The notes beneath the pieces were generated by a model. The model saw nothing but the letters and a program-made list of their open reading frames with translations. It searched no databases and was not told the origin of the DNA. From contig JAGLOF010000001.1 in NCBI GenBank assembly GCA_023139105.1, forward strand, positions 50,255 to 114,254: a stretch of 64,000 bases of DNA, read 5' to 3'. Shown piece by piece: positions 36,407 through 45,057 of the stretch. The translations under genes were made by a program, and so were the position numbers. This DNA comes from a bacterium (lineage in GTDB: Bacteria; Zhuqueibacterota; QNDG01; JAGLOF01). How positions within the stretch are numbered: the stretch's first letter is position 1; each line of letters opens with the position of its first letter.

Positions 36407-36853
36407 CTATTCGTATTTGTCCAGGATTTTACCTAGATCCTTTTGGCTCAATTTACCATGAAAGTTTTCACCGACAACAATTACGGGTGCAAGGCCACAA
36501 CATCCGACACATCTTACACCTTCAAGAGTATATTTACCATCTTCCGTAGTCTCACCCTCTACTACGCCAAGATCACGTTCCAGTTTATCCATTAATTTGT
36601 CGGCACCACGCACATGACATGCCGTACCGGTACATACATGAATAATATGACGACCGCGAGGTGTCAAGCTAAATGCCTTGTAAAATGTAGCCAATGCATA
36701 GAGGCGGGAAAGCGGCACAGCAACTTCTTTGGCCACTATCTCCAATGCCTCTCTGGGAAGATATCCTTCGGATTTCTGGACATCCTGCATCATGGCAATC
36801 AGTGACGATTTACGTCGATTATGTTTTTCGACGATTTGATGGACAACCTCCAA
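36407..36853 (-). CDS. NuoE-like [2Fe-2S] subunit
   Basis: 148 aa. The thioredoxin-like fold binds one [2Fe-2S] cluster through CTGTACHVRGA and VRCVGCCGLAPV, the standard NuoE/HydC/HndA motifs. KSEGYLPREALEIVAKEVAVP is the typical N-terminal helix region. It forms a dimer with the NuoF-like protein encoded 5 nt downstream and is the smallest subunit of the presumed NADH-linked bifurcating enzyme. Confidence 0.93.
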   Translation of the reverse strand: MEVVHQIVEKHNRRKSSLIAMMQDVQKSEGYLPREALEIVAKEVAVPLSRLYALATFYKAFSLTPRGRHIIHVCTGTACHVRGADKLMDKLERDLGVVEGETTEDGKYTLEGVRCVGCCGLAPVIVVGENFHGKLSQKDLGKILDKYE

Positions 36854-36969
36854 ATAAACCTCCTAATTATTATGTTGTATCATTTAAAACAATCATATTC
36901 TCTGCTATTACTTGATACTCTTTTACCGGCTAGACTTCATAATCAAATTGGAAAGCATAGAGTAAACGA

Positions 36970-37524
36970 TCAAACGCCCATCACAGGCAGCAAGGCCTTA
37001 AGCGGCTTTAATTGTTCCCTCACCCACTTTAAAACACCCATATCGGTACGCCGTACATTCTCTCCGAATCTCTCTGCAATTTCGGGAGATTGCCAGATAA
37101 AAGCCTCACCGTCTTTTTCAACCTGCAAAACAAATTCGGAATTCGGATGGCTGACAAGCATCACTGCCATGGTTTCAATCAGATCTCCAACAGGCTGACG
37201 ATCAACATGTGCAAGGCCAAATATTATCGAGACCTGTGTACCCTCCGAAGGTGTAGAAGTCACATGCAACGCACCGCCTGTACGCTCTGCAGCTTCTCTT
37301 AATAATGGCAGACCAAGACCGGTACGCTTACCCGTTTTAGTTGTACCGAATGGATCCAGAGCCATTGAGACTAAATCGCCATCCATACCACTACCATTAT
37401 CAAGGATATCAATTGATAATGTATCATTTCCCGTGTCAATGACAAATGATATTGCCACAACATCGGCACCTGCCCGTGTAGAATTTTCAACAATATCCAT
37501 AACATGAAGAACAAGTTCCATCAT
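36970..37524 (-). CDS. GHKL ATPase (anti-sigma/kinase-like) of the hydrogenase regulatory cassette
   Basis: 184 aa starting at the ATG that overlaps the PHP gene's TGA (ATGA). The HATPase_c fold shows the N box MDIVENSTRAGADVV, G1 DILDNGSGMDG and G2 GKRTGLGLPLLREA. No phospho-accepting His or membrane segment exists, so it resembles anti-sigma-factor ATPases rather than full kinases. Such genes are known next to [FeFe] hydrogenase and NuoEF-like genes in Clostridia and Thermotogae. Its exact role there is not settled. Confidence 0.8.
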   Translation of the reverse strand: MMELVLHVMDIVENSTRAGADVVAISFVIDTGNDTLSIDILDNGSGMDGDLVSMALDPFGTTKTGKRTGLGLPLLREAAERTGGALHVTSTPSEGTQVSIIFGLAHVDRQPVGDLIETMAVMLVSHPNSEFVLQVEKDGEAFIWQSPEIAERFGENVRRTDMGVLKWVREQLKPLKALLPVMGV

Positions 37525-38276
37525 GAGGCCACGCTCCATCCCGAAATTTCCCGGCCATCTGTGGCTTGTAATGCTTTTCTCAGCTCTACTACTGTCGGTT
37601 CAGCCAGACGAAATTTAGTAATAGCGCGGCCAAGGGCATCCAGCTGGTGTGCATCCGATGAACGTATGATCGGCAATCGGGAGACACCGGGATACACCTG
37701 CATGGCATCTACATCTCCACTGTATGAAACCTCAACTGCATCTAAAGGCAGATCATCTGAAATCATACCCAGTTGCCCTATGAGACTATTGCTCTGCCGA
37801 TCAATATGTGATGCAATGGCAAGACCACCCAAAGCATGTATCTCACGAACAACAGTATCAACATCCATCATAGTTGAACCAATAAGCAGCCGTTGTTCTA
37901 TCTTCTCAACCTCATCCAACTCATTAGCGACAATCTGCATACCAAAAAGATCGTCATCATTCTCACCCGGAAGCAAATTATCATAGACAATTTTCTGCAA
38001 TGCTAAAGCTGCCTGTATGTCATCAAAAAGTGCCAGTATATGGGCCTCTTCTGCAGTGGCAACCTCCATACCTGCAATTACCACCAGGCCAGTGCCCAAA
38101 GCCGCTTTCCTTATACCTGGTACATTTGCTGCACTATTATGATCACAAACTGCTATTATATCAAGCCCAATCTCCAAAGCGAATGCCACAATGCCCACAG
38201 GTGTCATCTCAAATTCGCCGCAGGGCGATAGACAACTATGTACATGAAGATCTGCCCTGAATGTCTTCAGGTTCAT
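37521..38276 (-). CDS. PHP-domain phosphoesterase of the hydrogenase cassette
   Basis: 251 aa. The PHP metal ligands are ADLHVHSCLSPCG, IIAVCDHNSAANVPG, VIAGMEVATAEEAH, LGGLAIASHIDRQ and a C-terminal IIRSSDAHQLDALG. The family hydrolyses phosphoesters; the substrate of this branch is unknown. It overlaps the DRTGG gene by 4 nt and the ATPase gene by 4 nt, so all three are translationally coupled. The same gene trio accompanies [FeFe] hydrogenases in other anaerobes. Confidence 0.82.
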   Translation of the reverse strand: MNLKTFRADLHVHSCLSPCGEFEMTPVGIVAFALEIGLDIIAVCDHNSAANVPGIRKAALGTGLVVIAGMEVATAEEAHILALFDDIQAALALQKIVYDNLLPGENDDDLFGMQIVANELDEVEKIEQRLLIGSTMMDVDTVVREIHALGGLAIASHIDRQSNSLIGQLGMISDDLPLDAVEVSYSGDVDAMQVYPGVSRLPIIRSSDAHQLDALGRAITKFRLAEPTVVELRKALQATDGREISGWSVAS

Positions 38277-38617
38277 GATTGACCGCGCAGCCCCATCTCA
38301 TATAATTTACCAACGACTTCAAATGCCGGAAGATCGGTTGTAAAAATTGCAATGCCCTCGCTTGCCGCTTTACTCACAGCGGCCTCGGCCGGTGCATTTT
38401 CACCAATAACAATAATAGCAGTCAGTTCTTTTAATGTAGCTACTGCTATGGTATTAGGGTGTACCTGTAGAGTTATCCAGATATCACCGGCATGAGTATG
38501 TGCAATTACATCACTGAGCAAATCACTTACATAACCACCTGTAACATCTCTCTCAAGATCAAGTGTCTCCATAGGTGATTCCAGAGAAAGTACATCAACA
38601 ATAGCCTTTAATTTCAT
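38273..38617 (-). CDS. DRTGG-domain protein
   Basis: 114 aa consisting of a single DRTGG domain: LERDVTGGYVSDLLSDVIAH near residue 22, then GDIWITLQVHPNTIAVATLK. The domain is thought to bind a small ligand or mediate regulation and also occurs in phosphotransacetylases and CBS proteins. It overlaps both the [FeFe]-like gene (4 nt) and the PHP gene (4 nt). A second, related domain is fused to a protease at 40320. Confidence 0.8.
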   Translation of the reverse strand: MKLKAIVDVLSLESPMETLDLERDVTGGYVSDLLSDVIAHTHAGDIWITLQVHPNTIAVATLKELTAIIVIGENAPAEAAVSKAASEGIAIFTTDLPAFEVVGKLYEMGLRGQS

Positions 38618-39879
38618 GGATTATCCTTCTCCTCTTCAATAAAAACACAATCAGTTAGTCTAGCTTCTCCAACTACAATATCCCGTGCCAATGTTCGGCA
38701 ATCAGGAGAGCCGCAGGCACCACACTCTTTACCGCATAATTGCGAAAGCAGTTCTTCAATCTTTTGACTTTTTTGAATGGCCTTGATGGGATCAGGGTCT
38801 AATGGAGGAAGCGGTGTTTGTTCAATACCCTCTTCCATCTTGTAGAAACCCTCATTGAACAGCCGGCGGATCATCTTCCTGGAGACTCTTGATTTCTCGC
38901 CGAACATTTTCACAAGAGTCTCACAACGCTGTTTTGCAATATGTCTGTTCTGAACAACCATGGGGCCACCAATACAGCCATCGGGGCAGATAAGCAGCTC
39001 CAGGTAATCGATATTTCTCAATCTTCCGGCTTCAGCATCATCTAAAATGCGAATTACATCCGAGACGCCGGAAACAGCCAGTGCATTCTCCAGATTCATC
39101 CCGCGGATCTCGCCGCCGGACTGAGCCCAGCCCAATCCTACACCTGACGACTTTTGAAGAATAACATCTTCCTCAACATCCTCTATTAAATCCAGCAAGT
39201 CGCCATAAATATCTTTAATAGAGACTACACCATCCAAATGTGATTTAGCCAGCCCAACCGGATGATTAACTGAAACCATCTTGGCAGCACAGGAAGTAAT
39301 ATGAATGATACCTATCTCCTCAGGCTTGAGATTGCGTTCAATTGCCAGCTTGAAACGCAGCCGTTTGGCAGCCAGTTCACGAGGTGACTCGATGGGGATA
39401 AAATGGTTGAGCAAGTCAGGATATAGATGAGTTATAAGACGTACAACTGCCGGACAGACAGTAGAGATCTTTGGCTTGAGTGTCGGATGCAGTTGCATAT
39501 AGACTTCATATGCTGCAGTAACATTTTCACACATCCATGCTACGTCATATACATAATCAAAGCCAAATCTTTTAAGGCCTTGCAATACCTGATTAGGCAT
39601 GACCTCCCAGCCAAATTGCATATAGAGAACAGGAGAAGGTAGGGCTACGGTATATTTAAATTTTTTAAGATAAGAAAAAGATGTGGTCTCGGGAATGACA
39701 GCATCATGGGGACATACGCGGTAACATTCACCGCAGTCTACACAGCGCAGAGGATCAATGACGGCCTTATCATTCCGAATACGGATAGCCTTCATGGGAC
39801 AGGCACGCATACACAGTACACAGCCAATACATTTTTCATTGTCAATCTGTATGGAGTGAAGTTTAGTTTCCGGTGTCAT
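38614..39879 (-). CDS. [FeFe]-hydrogenase-like iron-sulfur protein, probable H2/redox sensor
   Basis: 421 aa. Two ferredoxin motifs (CIGCVLCMRACP at about 17-28 and CVDCGECYRVCP) precede an H-cluster-type domain. The four cluster-ligand Cys positions are kept: Cys142 (STVCPA), Cys197 (ITSCAAK), and Cys298/Cys302 (ICPDGCIGG). The proton-relay Cys of catalytic enzymes (TSCCP) is Val141, as in the putative sensory/non-catalytic groups. The C-terminus has an extra four-Cys FeS motif, ECGACGSPDCRTLARD. It is embedded among ATPases, PHP and DRTGG genes, which supports a sensing role. Catalysis is not excluded by sequence alone. Confidence 0.8.
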   Translation of the reverse strand: MTPETKLHSIQIDNEKCIGCVLCMRACPMKAIRIRNDKAVIDPLRCVDCGECYRVCPHDAVIPETTSFSYLKKFKYTVALPSPVLYMQFGWEVMPNQVLQGLKRFGFDYVYDVAWMCENVTAAYEVYMQLHPTLKPKISTVCPAVVRLITHLYPDLLNHFIPIESPRELAAKRLRFKLAIERNLKPEEIGIIHITSCAAKMVSVNHPVGLAKSHLDGVVSIKDIYGDLLDLIEDVEEDVILQKSSGVGLGWAQSGGEIRGMNLENALAVSGVSDVIRILDDAEAGRLRNIDYLELLICPDGCIGGPMVVQNRHIAKQRCETLVKMFGEKSRVSRKMIRRLFNEGFYKMEEGIEQTPLPPLDPDPIKAIQKSQKIEELLSQLCGKECGACGSPDCRTLARDIVVGEARLTDCVFIEEEKDNP

Positions 39880-40311
39880 CTATCCTCCGCAACGAAACAC
39901 AAGATCAAGCCGTGTCCCCTTACCCATCTCACTATCAATAGTAAATTCATTACTGTTCTTGCGAATATTGGGCAAACCCATTCCAGCACCAAAACCCATC
40001 TCGCGCATCTCTTCCGTTGCCGTTGAATAACCTTCAACAAGAGCCTGCTTAATATCGGGAATTCCGGGCCCCTGATCAACAATAATTATATTTACATGAT
40101 CAGCATTCACAGCCATAACTATCTCACCACCGCCACCGTACATTACCACATTCATCTCAGCCTCATAAGTAGCCACGGCAACCCGCCTGATGACTCCTGA
40201 ATCATAGCCAATATCTTTTAATATATTTTTCACCTTCACCGAAGCCTCGCCAGCCGATGCAAAATCACCCTTCACGGGAAAGGCTTTTTTAAAAAGTGGT
40301 TGATCTGTCAT
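39880..40311 (-). CDS. RsbT/RsbW-like anti-sigma ATPase
   Basis: 143 aa, a compact HATPase. Motifs are VAVATYEAEMNVVMYG (N box variant), VDQGPGIPDIKQAL (G1) and GFGAGMGLPNIRKNS (G2), typical of the serine-kinase-type anti-sigma regulators. It directly abuts the [FeFe]-like gene and completes the regulatory cassette. It may phosphorylate or bind a partner protein; none is obvious in the window. Confidence 0.85.
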   Translation of the reverse strand: MTDQPLFKKAFPVKGDFASAGEASVKVKNILKDIGYDSGVIRRVAVATYEAEMNVVMYGGGGEIVMAVNADHVNIIIVDQGPGIPDIKQALVEGYSTATEEMREMGFGAGMGLPNIRKNSNEFTIDSEMGKGTRLDLVFRCGG

Positions 40312-40319
40312 AAATATTA

Positions 40320-41180
40320 CTATCTCTCGTTTTTATATTTATAAAGCCGGCCACAAGCATCAAACATAGTCAATTTTGAGACTAACAATGGTAGATTACT
40401 CCTCTGTGCCATGGCCACTGTCTCTTTAGCAGGCCGTTTGCCCCGCACAAAAACAATCGCTCCAAGATCTACTACATGAGCTGTTCTGACGGCCTGGGCA
40501 TTAACTAAACCTGTTATAAGCAGAGCATCCACATGTCCCTGCGTCAAAACATCGCTCATTAAATCTGAGGCTTGAATGACATTAAAAGATCTTTCAAGAT
40601 CATCGCCTTCAGTTAATATTTCAGCATCTAATAATTCCTGAATTTTCCCCAACTTCACATCACACTCCAATTCAAAAGTAACTATACCAACGTTATTTCG
40701 CGCTTCAGCCCAGACAGCATCGGCAATAGGCTCTATACACTCTTCTACAAGAGGTGTTGTCTTCTCACTAAAAGTAGAGACGTCTGCAGTTTGAATTCCA
40801 TAAATTACAATTGATTCAGGCAAGGCCATTCCTGTCTTGCGGCCCAGAGCCAGTGCCTCGGAAAATGCTACCTGATGACGTGCCATAGCTGAACCACCAC
40901 CAAGATCATCAGGAATGAGACGTATAAATTCACCCGGTTTTTTATCTTTCAATGGTACAGCGTCTACTAAGATAGCGCGTTCATAACCGGAAAGCAAGTC
41001 CAGCAATTCCAAACCACCTGCAGCAGCCTCTTCTATATCAATCATAGGATGGCTCCAGAGTTCCGATATCTTTCTGACAACATAAATACCAACCCCATCA
41101 TCGGTCAGGATAGTGTTGCCAAGACCCAGGATTAAGGTCTTGCCTGCCCGGCAATGGGGCTTTGTTAAATGCTTATACAA
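40320..41180 (-). CDS. fusion of [NiFe]-hydrogenase maturation protease (HycI/HyaD type) and DRTGG-like domain
   Basis: 286 aa. Residues about 14-165 are a hydrogenase maturation endopeptidase: ILGLGNTILTDDGVGIYVVR (Ni-sensing Asp in DDGVG), ILVDAVPLKDKKPGEFIRL and His in MARHQVAFSEAL. Residues about 170-286 match a DRTGG-like domain (NVIQASDLMSDVLTQGHVD, LLITGLVNAQAVRTAHVVD). The protease half would clip the C-terminal extension of the [NiFe] large subunit at 55869, after DPCxxCxxH. The DRTGG half matches the separate domain protein at 38273. I know of no such fusion, so it may link maturation to the redox-sensing cassette. Confidence 0.8.
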   Translation of the reverse strand: MYKHLTKPHCRAGKTLILGLGNTILTDDGVGIYVVRKISELWSHPMIDIEEAAAGGLELLDLLSGYERAILVDAVPLKDKKPGEFIRLIPDDLGGGSAMARHQVAFSEALALGRKTGMALPESIVIYGIQTADVSTFSEKTTPLVEECIEPIADAVWAEARNNVGIVTFELECDVKLGKIQELLDAEILTEGDDLERSFNVIQASDLMSDVLTQGHVDALLITGLVNAQAVRTAHVVDLGAIVFVRGKRPAKETVAMAQRSNLPLLVSKLTMFDACGRLYKYKNER

Positions 41181-41185
41181 ATAGT

Positions 41186-41743
41186 CTACTCTTTCTGATA
41201 TTGAGCCATACCCTCTTTATACAAATCACCGCCACGCCAGTCATTAACAACAACAGCCGGGAAATCTTCTACCTCCAAACGACGAATGGCTTCAGGCCCC
41301 AAGTCTTCATAGGCTACAACTTCAGCCTTTTTAACCGTTTTTGCACCAAGTGCAGCAGCTCCGCCAATAGCTCCAAAATAGACCGCACATGTTGCTTTCA
41401 TTGCGTCCACAACAGGCTTGGAACGATTACCCTTGCCTATCATACCCTTCAGTCCATATTCCAATAACTGAGGTGCATATGGATCCATACGGTAACTTGT
41501 GGTTGGCCCTATAGAACCGATGGGCTTGCCAGGTTTGGCCGGTGCCGGGCCGGCATAGTAAATTATCTGGCCTCTGAGATCTACCGGTAGATCCTCACCG
41601 GCATCAAGGGTTTCAATTAATCTCTTATGGGCCGAATCACGACCGGTAAAAATAACTCCGCTTATTAATACTGAATCGCCAATTTTCAAATCTTTGACCA
41701 TCTCATCTGTCAGCGGCGTGGTGATGTGTTTAGGTTCAGACAT
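41186..41743 (-). CDS. fumarate hydratase beta subunit (class I, two-subunit)
   Basis: 185 aa corresponding to the C-terminal half of class I fumarases/tartrate dehydratase beta: LISGVIFTGRDSAHKRLIE, IIYYAGPAPAKPGKPIGSIGPTTSYRMD (cut here), MIGKGNRSKPV and DLGPEAIRRLEVEDFPAVVV. With the alpha subunit it interconverts fumarate and malate through a [4Fe-4S] cluster that is oxygen-labile. It is separated from the alpha gene by 34 bp. Confidence 0.95.
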   Translation of the reverse strand: MSEPKHITTPLTDEMVKDLKIGDSVLISGVIFTGRDSAHKRLIETLDAGEDLPVDLRGQIIYYAGPAPAKPGKPIGSIGPTTSYRMDPYAPQLLEYGLKGMIGKGNRSKPVVDAMKATCAVYFGAIGGAAALGAKTVKKAEVVAYEDLGPEAIRRLEVEDFPAVVVNDWRGGDLYKEGMAQYQKE

Positions 41744-41777
41744 AGCTGCCTCCTTCTGGGTACGTTAAAGGTCAAAG

Positions 41778-42620
41778 TTAAAGAATTACTTCCTTATGCC
41801 TGGCAACATGACACTGCATGTTTACAGACACCGGAAAACTGGCAATATGACAGGGATGAACTTCGATATGTACAGCCAGAGCCGTACAGCGTCCACCAAA
41901 ACCCTGAGGGCCAATACCCAACTTATTAACCTTCTCCAGAAGTTCTGCCTCTAGTTCTGCATAAAATGGATTAACATGCACCGAACCAATCTCTCTTAAA
42001 AGTGCTCGTTTGGCAAGTTGGGCACACTTATCAAATGTACCACCAATACCCACTCCCACAACAACAGGCGGGCAGGGATTGGCGCCCGAACGTTTCACAC
42101 GGTCTACTACAAATTCTATAACACCTTCAACGCCGGCTGCCGGTGCCATCATACGTACTTCACTCATATTCTCACTACCGCCACCTTTAGGTGCAATAGT
42201 AATTTTCAGCTTATCTCCGGGAACAATATCCACATTAATAATTGCCGGAGTATTATCCTTGGTATTTTTACGTTCAATGGGATCACTGACTACTGATTTC
42301 CGCAGATAACCATCCTCATAGCCCTGACGTACACCCTCATTAATAGATTCATTAAAATCACCGCCTATTATCCGGAGTTCCTGTCCCAGTTCAACAAAAA
42401 AGACAGCATAGCCTGTATCCTGACAGAGTGGTGCACGTTCATCTTTACCAATGTCAATATTTTCTATAATTTTCCTTAACACATCCTTGCCGGTAGGTGA
42501 CTCTTCTTGCTCCAGACATTCTTTCAGACGTCCCTCAACATCTTTGCCCAGATAAAAATTTGCATCCATACAGAGTGTCTTAACCGCCTCTGTAATTTTT
42601 GACACATGCAGTTCCCTCAT
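41778..42620 (-). CDS. fumarate hydratase alpha subunit (class I)
   Basis: 280 aa from Met 12 of the track ORF; AAGGAG lies 6 nt before it. The three cluster Cys positions are seen around APLCQDTGYAVFFVE, GANPCPPVVVGVGIGGTFDKCAQLAKRAL and GPQGFGGRCTALAVHIEVHPCHIAS (longer runs cut). It binds the [4Fe-4S] cluster that activates fumarate hydration to malate. It works with the beta subunit just downstream and with the fumarate-reductase-like pair at 49.5-52 kb. Confidence 0.95.
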   Translation of the reverse strand: MRELHVSKITEAVKTLCMDANFYLGKDVEGRLKECLEQEESPTGKDVLRKIIENIDIGKDERAPLCQDTGYAVFFVELGQELRIIGGDFNESINEGVRQGYEDGYLRKSVVSDPIERKNTKDNTPAIINVDIVPGDKLKITIAPKGGGSENMSEVRMMAPAAGVEGVIEFVVDRVKRSGANPCPPVVVGVGIGGTFDKCAQLAKRALLREIGSVHVNPFYAELEAELLEKVNKLGIGPQGFGGRCTALAVHIEVHPCHIASFPVSVNMQCHVARHKEVIL

Positions 42621-42682
42621 AGAATTCTCCTTAGAAATAGATGTGGAACACAAGATGAATAGTAATTCGAAATCAGCTACAT

Positions 42683-43345
42683 TCAGAGCCAGCTCAAAAC
42701 CTGGTTGACCAGTTTCTCAATTCCTCCGGCAATATCTGCAATGCCCGTACCGACCATATAGGCCGGAGTAGAAACAATTTTTAAATCCTCATCCATGACA
42801 ATGGCATTAACACCGGCTGATACATGCTTGGACCCGAAGGCAGCAATATCAGCCATAATAGTTTCATCATTACCTATTGTAAGATAAGGCTTATAACTGC
42901 TGCCCTTTAATGCCAGAGCTACAACTACCGGAGCAATACACATTGCGCCAACGGGTTTACCGGCTTTGACCATGGACATGATCAAATTACCTACGTCTTC
43001 CCGTATACATGCATCTCGACCCTTGACTGCATAATCGCAAAGATTTTTCGCTGCACCGAAACCGCCGGGCAGTATCAATGCGTCCAGATCTTTAATATTG
43101 ACATCCGAAAGAGGAGTAATATTTCCACGGGAAATTCTGGCGGATTCCGAAAGCATATTACGCGATCCGCTTGCAGGCGTCCCCAGTTGATGATCAATAA
43201 CATGCGCTTGATCGCCATCCGGGGCCAGACACGTTATTTCAGCCTTGGCTTTGTCAAGAAAATAGAGTGTCAATGTGGCTTCGTGAATCTCGCTGCCGTC
43301 CATCACTCCGGCACCGCTAAGTAAAACACCAATTCTTGATGTCAT
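42683..43345 (-). CDS. elbB: isoprenoid biosynthesis glyoxalase ElbB (DJ-1/PfpI family)
   Basis: 220 aa. Features are RIGVLLSGAGVMDGSEIHEA at the N-terminus, LDALILPGGFGAAKNLCDYA and the nucleophile-elbow Cys in KPVGAMCIAPVVVALAL. The ElbB/ElbA branch has weak glyoxalase activity and has been linked to isoprenoid production in E. coli. It is 62 bp upstream of the fumarase alpha gene on the same strand, so probably co-transcribed. Confidence 0.9.
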   Translation of the reverse strand: MTSRIGVLLSGAGVMDGSEIHEATLTLYFLDKAKAEITCLAPDGDQAHVIDHQLGTPASGSRNMLSESARISRGNITPLSDVNIKDLDALILPGGFGAAKNLCDYAVKGRDACIREDVGNLIMSMVKAGKPVGAMCIAPVVVALALKGSSYKPYLTIGNDETIMADIAAFGSKHVSAGVNAIVMDEDLKIVSTPAYMVGTGIADIAGGIEKLVNQVLSWL

Positions 43346-43405
43346 CTGACTCTCCTCTCTATGAGATAGGCTAAAAAATAAGAATATTCCACTTTCATTG
43401 CAAGC

Positions 43406-43873
43406 CTAAATTGATGAAAAACCATGATCAAGATTATTCAACATTTCAGCAGTTTTTTGAACTGATAGAGGATGAATACGGGCAACTGCTGAGACCAGTA
43501 CTTTCTCTGCCATATTCACAAGTTTTGCTTCGGCAGTCCAGAGCCGTTTTCCAGTCTCTGTCATGCAGCCTGTTACCAGCACATTTTCCCCAACATTCAC
43601 AGGTCGTTTAAAACGGATATTAAGTTCAGCCGTAACACCAAAACGTCCTGCCAAATGGTAAGCAGCCCAGATCACGGCTTCATCGAGTACAGTTGACAAA
43701 ATTCCACCATGAATGGTCTGAGCATATCCGATATGGGGGAGCTGCGGAGACCACCTGGCTTCAACCCTGTCAGTAAATCCATAAAAAGGCAGGTTAAGTC
43801 CATGATCATTATCCGGGCCGCAGACAAAACAACCCGGGAAACGTGGCAGTACAACTTTCTCAATCTCATTCAT
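43406..43873 (-). CDS. PaaI-type hotdog thioesterase
   Basis: 155 aa from Met 20 of the track ORF, next to a GTGAG ribosome-binding site; the upstream residues look untranslated. It has the hotdog fold: GCFVCGPDNDHGLNLPFY, the PaaI/4HBT core HGGILSTVLDEAVIWAAYHLAG (cut here) and ELNIRFKRPVNVGENV. It hydrolyses acyl-CoA thioesters, substrate unknown. It sits between sucD and elbB on the minus strand. Confidence 0.8.
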   Translation of the reverse strand: MNEIEKVVLPRFPGCFVCGPDNDHGLNLPFYGFTDRVEARWSPQLPHIGYAQTIHGGILSTVLDEAVIWAAYHLAGRFGVTAELNIRFKRPVNVGENVLVTGCMTETGKRLWTAEAKLVNMAEKVLVSAVARIHPLSVQKTAEMLNNLDHGFSSI

Positions 43874-43959
43874 TTTATTCTCACTCTGTATTAGTGTATG
43901 TGTGCAGTAAACATAAATAACAACCCGCAAATATACATATAAAGAGTGTCTTTATCAAA

Positions 43960-44826
43960 CTACAATATGTCTGCCATGGCCTTGCCGATCTCCGCAGGTG
44001 ACTCTACCACGGTCACACCACAACTACGAAGTGTGAGAATCTTCTCAGCTGCAGTACCCTTACCACCGGCAATAATGGCACCGGCATGGCCCATGCGCTT
44101 ACCAGGAGGTGCTGTCTGTCCGGCGATAAACGAGACTACGGGTTTATTAAAATGATCACGGATATACTCTGCTGCAGCCTCTTCATCAGAACCTCCGATC
44201 TCTCCTATCATGACCACGCCGTCTGTCTCAGCATCATCTTTGAAAAGCTTGAGCGCATCAATAAAACGAGTGCCAATTATTGGATCGCCGCCAAGGCCGA
44301 TACATGTAGATTGACCGAGTCCCTGCTTGCTAAGTTGATCAACGGCTTCATAGGTAAGAGTACCGCTACGGCTAATCACACCTATCCTGCCCGGAGAGTG
44401 AATGAAGCCGGGCATGATACCTATCTTGCACTTACCGGGCGAGATAACACCAGGGCAATTCGGCCCGACAAGACGGGTATCACTACCCTCCATAAATGTC
44501 ACTGCCTTAAGCATGTCCAATGTCGGGACACCCTCTGTAATGCAAATTACAAGCCCAACACCGGCATCAGTAGCTTCCATTACGGCGTCCGCAGCAAACA
44601 TAGGCGGCACAAATACTACAGAAGCATTCGCACCTGTTGCATCTTTTGCCTCGTGAACCGAGTTAAAAACCGGTATTCCTTCATGTACAGAACCGCCTTT
44701 ACCCGGCGTGACACCGGCAACAATATTGGTTCCATACTCCTTCATTTGGCCTGCATGAAAAGAACCTTCTCCACCGGTAAGTCCCTGAACAATCAGACGT
44801 GTATTTTTATCAACGAGTATACTCAT
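43960..44826 (-). CDS. sucD: succinyl-CoA synthetase alpha subunit
   Basis: 288 aa. The CoA-binding Rossmann domain starts [22 protein letters not shown], followed by [20 protein letters not shown] and the phospho-His in [16 protein letters not shown] (about residue 245). With SucC it interconverts succinyl-CoA and succinate, forming ATP or GTP. Together with Kor and fumarate reductase it forms the succinate arm of the TCA pathway. It is separated from sucC by 231 bp that hold a palindromic repeat. Confidence 0.96.
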   Translation of the reverse strand: MSILVDKNTRLIVQGLTGGEGSFHAGQMKEYGTNIVAGVTPGKGGSVHEGIPVFNSVHEAKDATGANASVVFVPPMFAADAVMEATDAGVGLVICITEGVPTLDMLKAVTFMEGSDTRLVGPNCPGVISPGKCKIGIMPGFIHSPGRIGVISRSGTLTYEAVDQLSKQGLGQSTCIGLGGDPIIGTRFIDALKLFKDDAETDGVVMIGEIGGSDEEAAAEYIRDHFNKPVVSFIAGQTAPPGKRMGHAGAIIAGGKGTAAEKILTLRSCGVTVVESPAEIGKAMADIL

Positions 44827-44874
44827 AATCCCCTCGCGGTCTTAGTTTTTTAATTATGGCCGAGAAAAGAGAAT

Positions 44875-45046
44875 TGCACACGGATGACACGGATTGAACG
44901 GATTATCACAGATAAAAACAATTGTAATTAAAGCTTAGGCTCTATCCTTAAATTCAATCCTCTTTTCTTTATATTTTTTGCTCTTATTATAATATGCTTG
45001 CTCTTAATCCTTATTTTCCTTTTTTTCCGTGTTATCCGTGTTCCAT
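44875..45046. repeat. MITE-like palindromic element between sucC and sucD
   Basis: The two ends are inverted copies of about 17-20 bp: CACACGGATGACACGGA at 44877 and, reverse-complemented, ACACGGATAACACGGA at 45027-45043. The interior is AT-rich and noncoding. Similar 'cacggataacacgga' intergenic repeats are widespread in bacteria. It splits the sucC-sucD operon. Confidence 0.55.
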
Positions 45047-45057
45047 TGCTCTTAAGA

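Noticed and set aside
38614-39879. Catalytic [FeFe] hydrogenase
   Set aside because: The proton-relay Cys is Val and the gene sits in a regulatory cassette, so sensor is the better call, though catalysis is not excluded.
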